From NCBI GenBank assembly GCA_047972995.1, contig JBKEBD010000006.1:67998-131997 (forward strand): a stretch of DNA of 64,000 bases, in the 5' to 3' direction. The notes beneath the pieces were generated by a model. That model ran no database searches. It worked only from the letters and a program-made list of their open reading frames with translations, and was not told the DNA's origin. This stretch comes from JBKEDC01 sp047972995 (GTDB lineage Bacteria > Bacteroidota > Bacteroidia > Bacteroidales > Prolixibacteraceae). The position numbers and the translations under genes were made by a program. The first letter of the stretch is position 1. Each line of letters opens with the position of its first letter. Shown in pieces: positions 34,033 to 41,906 of this stretch.

Positions 34033-35035
34033 GCTTGTGAGTATTAAGAATGAGATACTCAACATGAGTAGGTGATGTTTTTAGCGAATAGACGTAATTA
34101 GGCTTTCGAAAAGCCTCTACGCTTAGCAAATTCGTTTGTTTGTTTAATTTGCTATAATCAACAATTAGTTTGAAATCACGCCCAGACATGGTAGAAAAAT
34201 TGCTGAGACTAACCAAAAAACTCACCTTTGCTTTGTCGGGAAAAAGTTTAATATTTAAATCGGAAGGAGCATTGATGATTTCAATGGGCACCTCGATGAC
34301 CTTTTCTGTAAATTCTTCCACAGGCACATTCATGACCACGCGTTTTGGGGTGCATTGAAAATTTTTAATTTGCTGAATAGATATATTTCTACGAATGGTT
34401 TGATTTAACTTGTCGTAATGTTGTTTTTCGGTATAAATGGCTTGCAGCGTATCAAGCACAGCACTTGGTCCAAACACATCGATAGAATCGGGGGTGAATC
34501 TGATCGTATCGCTAATGAAATGCTGCTTTGCTAAGCTGTAGGTTATGTCTGATTTTACTTTAACACGCTTCATTTTCAACTGGTCGAGGTCGAAGGATAA
34601 AGAGTCAGGTGAGATATCTAATATTCTAAGCTCAGAACTAATTTGCTGGGTAATTTTGTCTTCTAGGCTTTGGGTTGATATGCGGATATTCATAGCCGAA
34701 TCTGCATGATATTTTTTAGAAAACAAACTTTCACAGTTCAATACTAGAGGAGTGAACGACATACTCATTTTATGCCTGAGGATGGAAAAACCGCCTCCTT
34801 GTACTTTCAAAATAAAATGGTCTGGTGGGGTGTTTCGCAATAGCTTATCCTTGGGCATATTAATGTAGCGAATAGGGTAAGACAGATTTATGGTGTACTC
34901 TTTATTTAACGCATTTAGGAACCATAACGATGTTGCGATGAGCAGACATATGGCAAAGGAAATAATATCTTGATTATTGCTTCGGGCAAATTTTAGGCGA
35001 AGCAATTGAGTTGTTTTATTAAGCCAAGTTTTCAT
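34025..35035 (-). CDS. YbbR-domain protein (CdaR-like)
   Basis: 336 aa from the ATG at 35035 (frame extends 17 residues upstream, but that section resembles terminator tail). Seen: one N-terminal membrane helix (about 25-45, I-I-S-F-A-I-C-L-L-I-A-T-S-L-W-F-L), then two to three YbbR-type repeats (strand patterns with Y-P-I-R-Y-I-N, L-K-V-Q-G-G-G-F, D-S-I-D-V-F-G-P, V-P-I-E-I-I-N-A-P). In Firmicutes the YbbR protein CdaR regulates the diadenylate cyclase CdaA. Here cdaA is 7 kb away with folP. It leads the coaE operon and has a -7-like box at 35042-35049. Confidence 0.85.
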   Translation of the reverse strand: MKTWLNKTTQLLRLKFARSNNQDIISFAICLLIATSLWFLNALNKEYTINLSYPIRYINMPKDKLLRNTPPDHFILKVQGGGFSILRHKMSMSFTPLVLNCESLFSKKYHADSAMNIRISTQSLEDKITQQISSELRILDISPDSLSFDLDQLKMKRVKVKSDITYSLAKQHFISDTIRFTPDSIDVFGPSAVLDTLQAIYTEKQHYDKLNQTIRRNISIQQIKNFQCTPKRVVMNVPVEEFTEKVIEVPIEIINAPSDLNIKLFPDKAKVSFLVSLSNFSTMSGRDFKLIVDYSKLNKQTNLLSVEAFRKPNYVYSLKTSPTHVEYLILNTHKHD

Positions 35036-35041
35036 ATACCA

Positions 35042-35049
35042 CAAAAATA
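35042..35049 (-). promoter_or_regulatory. Possible -7 promoter element of ybbR
   Basis: Minus strand TATTTTTG lies within 7 bases of the ATG at 35035. If real, the transcript would be almost leaderless. It also lies directly downstream of the yajC terminator's U-tract, so chance similarity is possible. Confidence 0.3.
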
Positions 35050-35050
35050 T

Positions 35051-35083
35051 AAAAAAGGGTAGACTAATTAATAGTCTACCCTT
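35051..35083 (-). terminator. Terminator of the nusB-DUF1573-yajC unit
   Basis: Perfect 11-base stem (AAGGGTAGACT / AGTCTACCCTT) with a 7-base loop, followed on the minus strand by TTTTT. It lies 54 bases past the yajC stop and just before ybbR. It separates the two operons. Confidence 0.85.
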
Positions 35084-35136
35084 CAAATATAGCTAATTTT
35101 TAGTAGCTCGTAGAATTTCTTTGCAATCGATCGATA

Positions 35137-35445
35137 TTAGCGTTGTGGTTGCGCGTCGCTCATGTCTTTAATCACGGCTGCTTTGTCCATTTTAATTTCA
35201 ACACCATTAGCAATGCTAAGTATAATGACATTGTCTTTAATACCTGCCACAGTGCCATATATACCACCAGTGGTAACCACTTTGTCGCCTTTAGCTAGAG
35301 CATCGCGGAATGTGCGAAGTTCTTTTTGTTTTTTCATTTGAGGACGAATCATGAAGAAATAAAATACCACAATAATTAGAATCATGGGTAAAAACTGCAT
35401 GATTGGATTGCCTGTAGCTGTTTCAGCTTGTAATAAATAAGTCAT
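35137..35445 (-). CDS. yajC: Preprotein translocase accessory subunit YajC
   Basis: 102 aa, normal. One membrane helix (about 16-35, M-Q-F-L-P-M-I-L-I-I-V-V-F-Y-F-F-M-I-R-P-Q) followed by the conserved soluble domain K-K-Q-K-E-L-R-T-F, G-D-K-V-V-T-T-G-G-I-Y-G-T-V, I-A-N-G-V-E-I. It supports SecDF. It sits 27 bases after DUF1573 in the nusB unit, a standard Bacteroidota order. Confidence 0.95.
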   Translation of the reverse strand: MTYLLQAETATGNPIMQFLPMILIIVVFYFFMIRPQMKKQKELRTFRDALAKGDKVVTTGGIYGTVAGIKDNVIILSIANGVEIKMDKAAVIKDMSDAQPQR

Positions 35446-35472
35446 TTGTATAATTTTAAAATTTTAAATCAA

Positions 35473-35913
35473 TTAAAAAAAAGGATTTTCCACCTCTGCT
35501 ACAATCGTCAAAGTGGTTGGTTCATCTTTCGCATTGCAAAATACCTTTATTTGCTTGAATGAGCGTCCAAATTCGCCTGCTGAGTTAAAGAGCACGTCAA
35601 CATAGTTGTTTTCTGAGGGTAGTACATCTTCCGAAGGGAAAGTAACTACCATGCAACCACAATCATTAACAATGCTGTCAATCTTTAGAATTCCATCGCC
35701 TGTGTTTTGGAATTTAAAGCTAAAGCTAATTTGTTCTCCCGATTCGAGCTTGCCAAAGTTATGAAATTCATTTGTAAAAGCAATTTTAGCTTTACCATTG
35801 TTAACGAAATTCTCCTTTTTTGATGATTCAGAGCTCGTTTGCTTGCAAGCGTTTAAATTAATTAAAAAGACGCAGAAGCAACAGAAACAAATTATGGACT
35901 TTAACTTAAGCAT
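35473..35913 (-). CDS. DUF1573 lipoprotein
   Basis: 146 aa from the ATG at 35913. Seen: signal sequence with lipobox L-N-A-C (Cys about 23), a Ser/Lys linker, then a DUF1573 beta domain (about 45-140: F-H-N-F-G-K-L-E-S-G-E, F-K-F-Q-N-T-G-D, D-C-G-C-M-V-V). This Ig/ASH-like domain occurs widely on Bacteroidota exported proteins. The two closely spaced Cys are a family feature. The ATG overlaps the nusB stop by 8 bases, and yajC follows. Role unknown, in the envelope. Confidence 0.88.
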   Translation of the reverse strand: MLKLKSIICFCCFCVFLINLNACKQTSSESSKKENFVNNGKAKIAFTNEFHNFGKLESGEQISFSFKFQNTGDGILKIDSIVNDCGCMVVTFPSEDVLPSENNYVDVLFNSAGEFGRSFKQIKVFCNAKDEPTTLTIVAEVENPFF

Positions 35914-36862
35914 TTTCACCTATTAATCCTCTGCCAGCTTTTTTAATTTCACCCGTTTCTTTCATTGTTTTCAGAATTTTATCTAAAACACCATTAATGA
36001 AAGTTTTACTTTTTTGTGTGCTGTAATATTTCGATAGCTCAATATACTCATTCAGCGTTACCTTAGTAGGAATGGAAGTGAAGTGAACGAATTCGCAGAT
36101 GGCCATTTCCATGATAAGCATATCGATTAGTGCTAACCGATCAACATCCCAGTTCTTGGTGTATTTCTGCACAATTTCTTTTAATTCGTCGTGGTTCAAG
36201 ACTACTTTGCGGTATAAATCGGTAGCAAATTTGCGGTCTTCCTCATCTTTGAACATTGGCATCAGCGAGGTGTTGGCATCGCTAGTTTCTTTCAAATTCT
36301 TGTTCCATGTGCGGATAATCATACTTCCCACAAAGCTCAAATCGTCATTCCAATACACGCTTTGCTCTTCCAAAGTTTCTTCAAGGTCTTCTGAAGGTAG
36401 AATAATGTCGGTAAGCAATCGTTCAACAACCTTACGATCATCAGCAAAAGTTACGTTTTCTTTAGCCATATAGTCCTTGTAAAAAGAACTTGTTTCCAAT
36501 TGTTTATATAATGAGGCGATAAGCTCGGGTTCTTCTCTCCATGTTAGTTTCGACTGCTCTAATTGGCTACCTAAGTCAGAATTCTGACGAAGCAAGGCAA
36601 AAAGCCGATTATTCACAAATCGAAGGTTTGGATTTAAATCTTCTGCGGTAGGGAAATGCTTATTTTTTCTACGTTCGATAACTTCCACAGCATGGTTGGC
36701 AATGTCTAAACTCAATTGCATGATGTAATGATACAAATCGTAGCTTTTTTGAAAGCTAAAGAAAAGTTCTTTTTCACTTTTATTGATGGAACGATCGGGT
36801 GTGCTGTAAAAAGCATAAAGTACTTGCAGCACCTTAGTGCGGATAATTCTTCTGTTAATCAT
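35906..36862 (-). CDS. nusB: Transcription antitermination factor NusB (long form)
   Basis: 318 aa, double the size of E. coli NusB, as usual in Bacteroidota. The N-terminal half (R-R-I-I-R-T-K-V-L-Q-V-L-Y-A-F-Y) holds an extra helical domain. The C-terminal half has the NusB fold with W-D-V-D-R-L-A-L-I-D, V-T-L-N-E-Y-I-E-L-S-K-Y-Y-S-T and a late F-I-N-G-V-L-D-K. Promotes rRNA antitermination with NusE. It heads the nusB-DUF1573-yajC unit, and a -7 box lies 36 bases upstream (36898-36905). Confidence 0.93.
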   Translation of the reverse strand: MINRRIIRTKVLQVLYAFYSTPDRSINKSEKELFFSFQKSYDLYHYIMQLSLDIANHAVEVIERRKNKHFPTAEDLNPNLRFVNNRLFALLRQNSDLGSQLEQSKLTWREEPELIASLYKQLETSSFYKDYMAKENVTFADDRKVVERLLTDIILPSEDLEETLEEQSVYWNDDLSFVGSMIIRTWNKNLKETSDANTSLMPMFKDEEDRKFATDLYRKVVLNHDELKEIVQKYTKNWDVDRLALIDMLIMEMAICEFVHFTSIPTKVTLNEYIELSKYYSTQKSKTFINGVLDKILKTMKETGEIKKAGRGLIGENA

Positions 36863-36897
36863 TTCGTAGAACGGACTATAATAAATATTTAAGTTTG

Positions 36898-36905
36898 CAA
36901 AGGTA
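36898..36905 (-). promoter_or_regulatory. -7 promoter element of nusB
   Basis: Minus strand TACCTTTG (TAnnTTTG), 36 bases upstream of the nusB ATG. The upstream -33 is not clear. Confidence 0.5.
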
Positions 36906-37038
36906 AACTTTTGAAGCTACAAAAATAGACTAGCAATCGCATTTAATTAAAAATTTACATTGATAGAAGCTGTTTTCTCTCTGCAGCTTGCTTCTTGGAC
37001 ATTTAAAATGCACTCGGTGTTTTTTTTGCTTTTTGTTA

Positions 37039-37238
37039 TCTACTGCTATTTTTGCTTTTGTCAATTAAGCCGAAGCGCTTTCTACGACTATTTTTTTACT
37101 TGCTAATTCCACTGAAATACTTTTCATAGTTATTTTTGCCCTTGCTAATTTCACCGAAGTGCTTTCTACTGATGTTTTCTCTTTTGTCAATCTAATCGAA
37201 ATACTTTCTACTGATGTTTTTGCTTCACCAAAGCGCTT
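37039..37238. repeat. 42-bp tandem repeat, 4.8 copies
   Basis: Four units of exactly 42 bases (37039-37080, 37081-37122, 37123-37164, 37165-37206) and a 32-base final unit to 37238. Consensus begins TCTACTGATGTTTTTGC, then TTTTGTCAATT, then CGAAG, ending GCGCTT. The junction AAGCGCTT is palindromic in two units. All six frames are interrupted by stops, and 42 is a multiple of 3, so it may be a decayed peptide repeat or a structural element. A poly-T remnant precedes at 37019-37037. The block fills the spacer between nusB and the next gene. Confidence 0.85.
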
Positions 37239-37278
37239 TATATACTAGACGACTAGCACAATTGAGAAATCATAATGA

Positions 37279-37743
37279 TTAAACTAAATCGATCTTGATA
37301 CTAATTTGTTTTCCTGAACGGCTCACGCGATAGTCTCGATATAAACCGATTAAAATACCTAAGAGATAACCCACTGCGAGTGCTGCAAATATATGAAGTG
37401 TATCACCAGAGAAATACCAAGCGAAGAATGCAAAGGGGAGTGCAATGCAAAAGAATCCAGCCGTTAGCATTAGTTTAAGATAATACCTTTGAGGATATAT
37501 TTGATGTCCGAAAATGAGTAGGTTCATAAGCGTTTTAAAACCTTTTTCAGAACTGGAGAGAAGCATATCTTCGTCAGGAATAGCGTGATTCACCTCATCG
37601 GCAATGCGGTTGATAGCAAAAATAATAGCTTCCGATGGAGAATCAAGTTTTTTAAGCTCATCAACAAGAGCACATAAGTGAAGATATTCTTTTAGCGTAG
37701 ATTTCTTTTGAAGTACAACTGTGGGAAATTCCTTAGTTTTCAT
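37279..37743 (-). CDS. Hypothetical two-helix membrane protein
   Basis: 154 aa, not recognised. The N-terminal half (1-75) is soluble and helical (L-K-E-Y-L-H-L-C-A-L-V-D-E-L-K-K-L, then A-I-I-F-A-I-N-R-I-A-D-E-V). Two membrane helices follow at about 88-110 and 115-133, then a basic tail (Y-R-D-Y-R-V-S-R-S-G-K). No promoter of the usual type was found. It is monocistronic, ending just right of the 42-bp repeat block. Codon usage looks normal, so it is probably a real but unassigned gene. Confidence 0.6.
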   Translation of the reverse strand: MKTKEFPTVVLQKKSTLKEYLHLCALVDELKKLDSPSEAIIFAINRIADEVNHAIPDEDMLLSSSEKGFKTLMNLLIFGHQIYPQRYYLKLMLTAGFFCIALPFAFFAWYFSGDTLHIFAALAVGYLLGILIGLYRDYRVSRSGKQISIKIDLV

Positions 37744-37850
37744 CTGTTTTATATTTTTTCAATAAGCTGTGAACCATAGATTCTAGGCTTTTGCTGTTTT
37801 TAAATCATTCTCCGGTGGACTGAAAACTTAAAGCATATAGCTAAAGTCTA

Positions 37851-37879
37851 CAGCATGACTGTTTCAGAGCTTCATGCTG
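37851..37879. repeat. 8-bp inverted repeat upstream of trxB
   Basis: CAGCATGA and TCATGCTG are separated by 13 bases in the 347-base spacer between the hypothetical gene and trxB. No U-tract follows. The role is unclear, possibly a regulator site. Apart from this and the trxB promoter, nothing is recognised between 37744 and 38090. Confidence 0.35.
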
Positions 37880-38062
37880 GTTTAACGAGAGGGTGCGAAA
37901 ATACAACGATATATGGCTCTAAACAATTAACAAATGCAAAAGCAGAGTAAAAAGGGAGTTTTAATTACATTTTCAACTTCATCAATAGGTTTTACAACTG
38001 AATAATGGAATGTGTTTCTTTGTCATTTTTATAGTCGAAACTTGTAGGTCGTACCTTTTTTG

Positions 38063-38070
38063 TATCTTTG
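38063..38070 (+). promoter_or_regulatory. Promoter of trxB
   Basis: TATCTTTG (TAnnTTTG) with TTG at 38042-38044 (18-base spacing). The ATG lies 20 bases later at 38091. Confidence 0.65.
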
Positions 38071-38090
38071 GGGAAAATAAAGATAAAACT

Positions 38091-39035
38091 ATGAGTGAAA
38101 ATGTTGAAAAAACAAGATGCCTGATTATTGGTTCAGGTCCTGCGGGATACACTGCAGCTATTTATGCTTCAAGAGCAAATTTGAATCCTATACTATATAC
38201 TGGTCTGCAAATGGGTGGGCAGCTTACAACAACTACTGAAGTAGAAAATTTCCCGGGATACCGCGATGGAATTACAGGTCCTGCCATGATGGAAGATTTA
38301 AGATATCAAGCAGAACGTTTTGGTGCTGATATTCGCTTTGGGGTGGTAGATAAAGTGGATTTCTCAGGCAATGTGCATAAGGTGTGGATTGATGGAGAAA
38401 AACAAATTGAAGCAGAATCGGTGATTATTTCTACAGGCGCTACAGCCAAGTATCTGGGATTACTGGATGAGCAAAAATATGCAGGTAGCGGTGTTTCTGC
38501 TTGTGCTACTTGCGATGGATTCTTTTACCGTGGCAAAGATGTAGCCGTAGTAGGTGGTGGCGATACAGCTTGTGAAGAAGCTATTTATTTAGCAGGCTTA
38601 TGCAGAAAAGTTTACCTAATTGTGCGTCGCGATGAGTTGAGAGCTTCGAAAGTGATGGCTGAACGTGTGCAAGCAACTGAAAATATTGAAGTGCTTTGGA
38701 AACATCAAACCAAAGGTTTGTATGGAGATGGAGTAGTGGAAGGTGCTACTTTGGTGAAAAATCAGGGTGAAGAAGGCGAAGAAGAAGTGAAAATTGCTAT
38801 CGATGGGTTTTTCTTAGCTATCGGACATACGCCAAACTCTGGGTTTGTAAAAGAATTTATTGATACAGACGAGGTGGGCTACATCAAGACTATCGGAAAA
38901 ACATCAAAAACGAATGTGCCGGGTGTTTTTGCCTGTGGCGATGTGCAAGATACTCAGTATCGTCAGGCAGTAACAGCTGCAGGCTCAGGCTGTATGGCAG
39001 CTATCGATGCTGAACGTTATTTGGCAGAAAAGTAA
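38091..39035 (+). CDS. trxB: Thioredoxin reductase
   Basis: NADPH-dependent FAD enzyme that reduces thioredoxin, cytoplasmic, 314 aa from the ATG at 38091; an earlier in-frame ATG at 38010 is excluded by the promoter at 38063. Seen: FAD-binding G-S-G-P-A-G-Y-T-A-A-I-Y (about 13-24), redox-active C-A-T-C near residues 138-141 in A-C-A-T-C-D-G, the NADPH motif G-G-G-D-T-A-C-E-E-A (about 157-166), and the C-terminal G-V-F-A-C-G-D-V-Q-D. Monocistronic with two hairpins after it. Confidence 0.96.
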   Translation: MSENVEKTRCLIIGSGPAGYTAAIYASRANLNPILYTGLQMGGQLTTTTEVENFPGYRDGITGPAMMEDLRYQAERFGADIRFGVVDKVDFSGNVHKVWIDGEKQIEAESVIISTGATAKYLGLLDEQKYAGSGVSACATCDGFFYRGKDVAVVGGGDTACEEAIYLAGLCRKVYLIVRRDELRASKVMAERVQATENIEVLWKHQTKGLYGDGVVEGATLVKNQGEEGEEEVKIAIDGFFLAIGHTPNSGFVKEFIDTDEVGYIKTIGKTSKTNVPGVFACGDVQDTQYRQAVTAAGSGCMAAIDAERYLAEK

Positions 39036-39057
39036 ACCCACATAACTCGGAAAATAC

Positions 39058-39094
39058 ATTGACAGAATGGAGCAAAAAGAATTCATCTGTCAAT
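39058..39094 (+). repeat. Hairpin after trxB
   Basis: Perfect 9-base inverted repeat (ATTGACAGA / TCTGTCAAT) with a 19-base loop, 22 bases past the trxB stop. No U-tract. It is followed immediately by the terminator at 39107, so it may stabilise the mRNA end. Confidence 0.4.
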
Positions 39095-39106
39095 AGATTT
39101 AAAAAC

Positions 39107-39145
39107 AAAAAAGCTCATTACATTAAATATGTGGTGAGCTTTTTT
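39107..39145. terminator. Terminator after trxB
   Basis: 15-base stem with two G-U pairs (AAAAAAGCTCATTAC / GTGGTGAGCTTTTTT) and a 9-base loop. The T-run is part of the stem. It ends the trxB transcript. Confidence 0.85.
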
Positions 39146-39207
39146 AGATTAATATTACTTCTAGGCTAATAAAGTTATCTCAGCCCATGATAACAAAATG
39201 CTCTTCG

Positions 39208-39215
39208 TACCTTTG
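39208..39215 (+). promoter_or_regulatory. -7 promoter element of the second HAD gene
   Basis: TACCTTTG (TAnnTTTG), 27 bases before the ATG at 39243. It lies inside a longer open frame beginning at 39198, so it supports the later start. Confidence 0.5.
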
Positions 39216-39242
39216 TGGATAAATACAATAAATAGTCTCAAC

Positions 39243-39830
39243 ATGATACTACAAAAACACCCCGAAGCAGAAGCCTTGATATTTGATATGGATGGTACGC
39301 TTTCCGATTCATTACCTATCCACATTTCCACTTGGGAACAAGTGTGCGAGCTCTATAATTTCCGTTTTGATGCTCGCATGATTGCAGAACTTACAGGTCG
39401 CCCAACAATAGACTTTGCCGAACGAGTGCTTGCCGATAATCAATCGGATATTGTTTCGGCAGAGAAATTAGTAAAATTGAAGCAAGAGTTCTTTTGGGAT
39501 AATTGCCATTTGGTAAAACCACATCAAGAAGTGGTGGATTTCATGCGTAGTTTCCATGGAAAAATACCTATGGCAGTGGGCACAGGTGCTAACAGAAGAA
39601 GTGCAGAACTGCAATTACAAAACTTGGGTATTTATGATTGCTTCGATGCTATTGTTACAGCTTCCAATGTAGAGCACCACAAACCACACCCTGAAACTTT
39701 TTTGCGTTGTGCAGAACAGCTAGGTGTGCATCCTTCAAAATGTGAGGTGCTTGAAGATGGCGAGCTTGGTATGGAAGCAGCTCGTTCTGTTGGGATGTTT
39801 GTTATTGATGTGCGTCCGATAACCTATTAG
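39243..39830 (+). CDS. HAD-superfamily sugar-phosphate phosphatase (second copy)
   Basis: 195-aa HAD hydrolase of the beta-phosphoglucomutase/YqaB group. Seen: D-M-D-G-T-L-S-D with nucleophile Asp, P-I-H-I-S-T-W cap motif, A-V-G-T-G-A, H-H-K-P-H-P-E-T-F-L, and L-E-D-G-E-L-G. Start at 39243 fits the promoter. It is a paralogue of the gene at 23069 with near-identical motifs III and IV. Probable substrates are sugar phosphates or polyol phosphates. It stands 44 bases before lrgA, so cotranscription is possible. Confidence 0.85.
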   Translation: MILQKHPEAEALIFDMDGTLSDSLPIHISTWEQVCELYNFRFDARMIAELTGRPTIDFAERVLADNQSDIVSAEKLVKLKQEFFWDNCHLVKPHQEVVDFMRSFHGKIPMAVGTGANRRSAELQLQNLGIYDCFDAIVTASNVEHHKPHPETFLRCAEQLGVHPSKCEVLEDGELGMEAARSVGMFVIDVRPITY

Positions 39831-39874
39831 TTTTTCGAATACTATTTACCTGCTAAAAACTAGACTCCACTAAA

Positions 39875-40240
39875 ATGAAAATCTTTAAACAGCTCACCAT
39901 TATCATTGGACTAAGTCTTTTGGGCGACTTTCTCAGTTCGATTCTGCATTTGCCCATTCCGGGAAGCATTACAGGCATGATTTTGCTTCTTGTCTTTCTG
40001 CTCACGGGCATTTTGAAGGAAAAAGACATTAAGGAAACGGCAGATTTTATGCTTCAACATATGAGCTTTTTCTTTATCCCAGCTGGTGTGAGTGTAATGG
40101 GGTCTTACACACTGCTAAAAGGTCACTACCTTCAAACTTTGGTGTTGATCGTGGGTTCTACAATCATTGTGATGTGTGTAGCTGCTTGGGTAGCCCAAGC
40201 TTTATCAAACAAAAAAAAGAAATCTGATGATTACCAATAA
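39875..40240 (+). CDS. lrgA: CidA/LrgA-family membrane protein
   Basis: 121 aa, four membrane segments (about 7-24, 28-48, 63-83, 88-110), the usual LrgA length. Seen: L-P-I-P-G-S-I-T-G-M-I-L-L near residue 27, the signature of this family. In Staphylococcus the LrgAB pair opposes CidA holin-like activity; in plants and other bacteria it carries glycolate or pyruvate. It overlaps lrgB by 14 bases. Which role applies here is not decidable. Confidence 0.88.
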   Translation: MKIFKQLTIIIGLSLLGDFLSSILHLPIPGSITGMILLLVFLLTGILKEKDIKETADFMLQHMSFFFIPAGVSVMGSYTLLKGHYLQTLVLIVGSTIIVMCVAAWVAQALSNKKKKSDDYQ

Positions 40241-40916
40241 TCCGTTATTTGGATTTTTCCTCTGTGCATTGCTTTATTATATTGCAATTTGGATACGCAA
40301 CAAAATGAATTGGGGATGGTTTAATCCATTACTATTTTCAGCTACTATCATTATTGCCTTTCTGTTACTTGCCGACATTCCTTACGTGGAATTTAAACAA
40401 GGGGCTGATATTATTAATCTCTTTCTAGGTCCTGTTACCGTTATTTTGGCTTTGCCACTGTATCGCCAACGTAAATTGTTGGTGAAATATAGGGTGGCAA
40501 TTCTCGGAGGAATACTCTCTGGAGTACTTACCTCGTTTCTTACAGTGCTCGGATTTAGTAAGCTGCTTGGTTTGAGCGATGTGCTTTATCGATCTCTAAT
40601 ACCACATTCAGTAACCACCCCAATTGGCATTAGCACAAGTGAAATGCTTGATGCAAGCGTTGGAGTTTCCATCATTTCAGTAGTGATTACAGGGGTGTTA
40701 GGGGCTGCCATTGCGCCTTTAATTATGAAACTGTTGAAGATAACAAGTGCTGTGGCTCGAGGTGTGGCAATTGGCACAAGTTCACATGCTTTAGGCACTG
40801 CCAAAGCAATCGAGATGGGAGAGACCGAAGGTGCAATGAGCGGTTTAGCCATTGGATTGTCGGCACTAACCACTATTTTATTGGTTATCGTGTTGCAATT
40901 TCTGGAATGGTGCTAA
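40227..40916 (+). CDS. lrgB: LrgB-family membrane protein
   Basis: 229 aa, about seven membrane segments, full length. Seen: F-K-Q-G-A-D-I-I-N-L-F-L-G-P-V-T-V near residue 53, L-I-P-H-S-V-T-T-P-I-G and G-T-S-S-H-A-L-G-T-A-K-A near the C-terminus, signatures of LrgB. It acts with LrgA as an inner-membrane transport or permeability system, probably for pyruvate or glycolate. Cotranscribed with lrgA by overlap. Confidence 0.9.
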   Translation: MITNNPLFGFFLCALLYYIAIWIRNKMNWGWFNPLLFSATIIIAFLLLADIPYVEFKQGADIINLFLGPVTVILALPLYRQRKLLVKYRVAILGGILSGVLTSFLTVLGFSKLLGLSDVLYRSLIPHSVTTPIGISTSEMLDASVGVSIISVVITGVLGAAIAPLIMKLLKITSAVARGVAIGTSSHALGTAKAIEMGETEGAMSGLAIGLSALTTILLVIVLQFLEWC

Positions 40917-40955
40917 TGTGAATTAAAAATTTTCGGGCACTATAGTTGTCGTAAA

Positions 40956-41906
40956 CTAGAAATTAAGAGTGCTTATTCGCTGTTGAGCTTGTTTAAATTC
41001 CGAAAGAAGTCGGTTAAATACATCCGACACCTGAGGAATATCCTCAAAGTAGGCCGCATTCTGACCAATTTCCAACTCGCCTTCACTCAAGTTTCCTTCA
41101 AAGATGCCTAATTTTGAGCGACGTTTACCAAGTATAGCTTGCAATTCATCTTTCGATGCTCCACGTAATTCCGCATTATTCACTTGATGGAAGAAGTCGT
41201 TTTTGATTAGTCGAACGGGAGAGAGTTGCTTTAAACTGAGTTGTGTGTCGCCTTCTTTTAGTGTGACAGCTAATTTTTTGAAATCTTCATGAGCCGATGA
41301 TTCTTGCGTGATGGCAAAGCGAGAACCAATTTGTACACCGTCGGCACCAAGAGCTAAAGCAGCCAACATTGATTCACCATTACCAATGCCTCCAGCTGCT
41401 AGAAGAGGAAGTGAGGTGACTTTTCTCACCGATGGAATTAAAGTCATAGTAGTGGTTTCTTCTTTGCCGTTATGACCTCCGGCTTCAAATCCTTCTGCAA
41501 CAATTGCATCTACGCCAGCATCTTCACACTTTTTTGCAAACAAAGAACTCGAAACAACATGAGCCACAATGATACCTTTCTCGTGTAACCACTTTGTCCA
41601 CGTTTTGGGGCTGCCGGCAGAGGTAAACACGATAGTTACTTTTTCGTCTGCCACAATTTCCATAATTTCCTCTAATTGTGGATAGAATAGGGGAATATTC
41701 ACCCCAAATGCGTGTTTGGTAGCAGCTTTTGTTTTTCGAATGTGTTCGCGCAAAGTTTCGGGGTGCATAGATCCGGCCCCAATTAGCCCTAGTCCGCCAT
41801 TATTGCTAACAGCAGAAGCCAATTCCCAGCCGCTGCACCACACCATGCCCCCTTGAATAATAGGGTATTTAATGTGAAACAGCTTGCAAATGCTATTGGT
41901 GTTCAT
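40956..41906 (-). CDS. Nitronate monooxygenase / FabK-like FMN protein
   Basis: 316-aa TIM-barrel FMN enzyme. Seen: the N-terminal Y-P-I-I-Q-G-G-M, G-G-L-G-L-I-G-A-G, E-G-F-E-A-G-G-H-N-G-K-E (catalytic-His region), A-A-G-G-I-G-N-G, and G-A-D-G-V-Q-I-G-S-R-F. This group includes nitronate monooxygenases and FabK enoyl-ACP reductases, and the motifs are shared. Position at the end of the folP-cdaA unit (14-base overlap with cdaA) does not favour one. Cytoplasmic. Confidence 0.8.
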   Translation of the reverse strand: MNTNSICKLFHIKYPIIQGGMVWCSGWELASAVSNNGGLGLIGAGSMHPETLREHIRKTKAATKHAFGVNIPLFYPQLEEIMEIVADEKVTIVFTSAGSPKTWTKWLHEKGIIVAHVVSSSLFAKKCEDAGVDAIVAEGFEAGGHNGKEETTTMTLIPSVRKVTSLPLLAAGGIGNGESMLAALALGADGVQIGSRFAITQESSAHEDFKKLAVTLKEGDTQLSLKQLSPVRLIKNDFFHQVNNAELRGASKDELQAILGKRRSKLGIFEGNLSEGELEIGQNAAYFEDIPQVSDVFNRLLSEFKQAQQRISTLNF

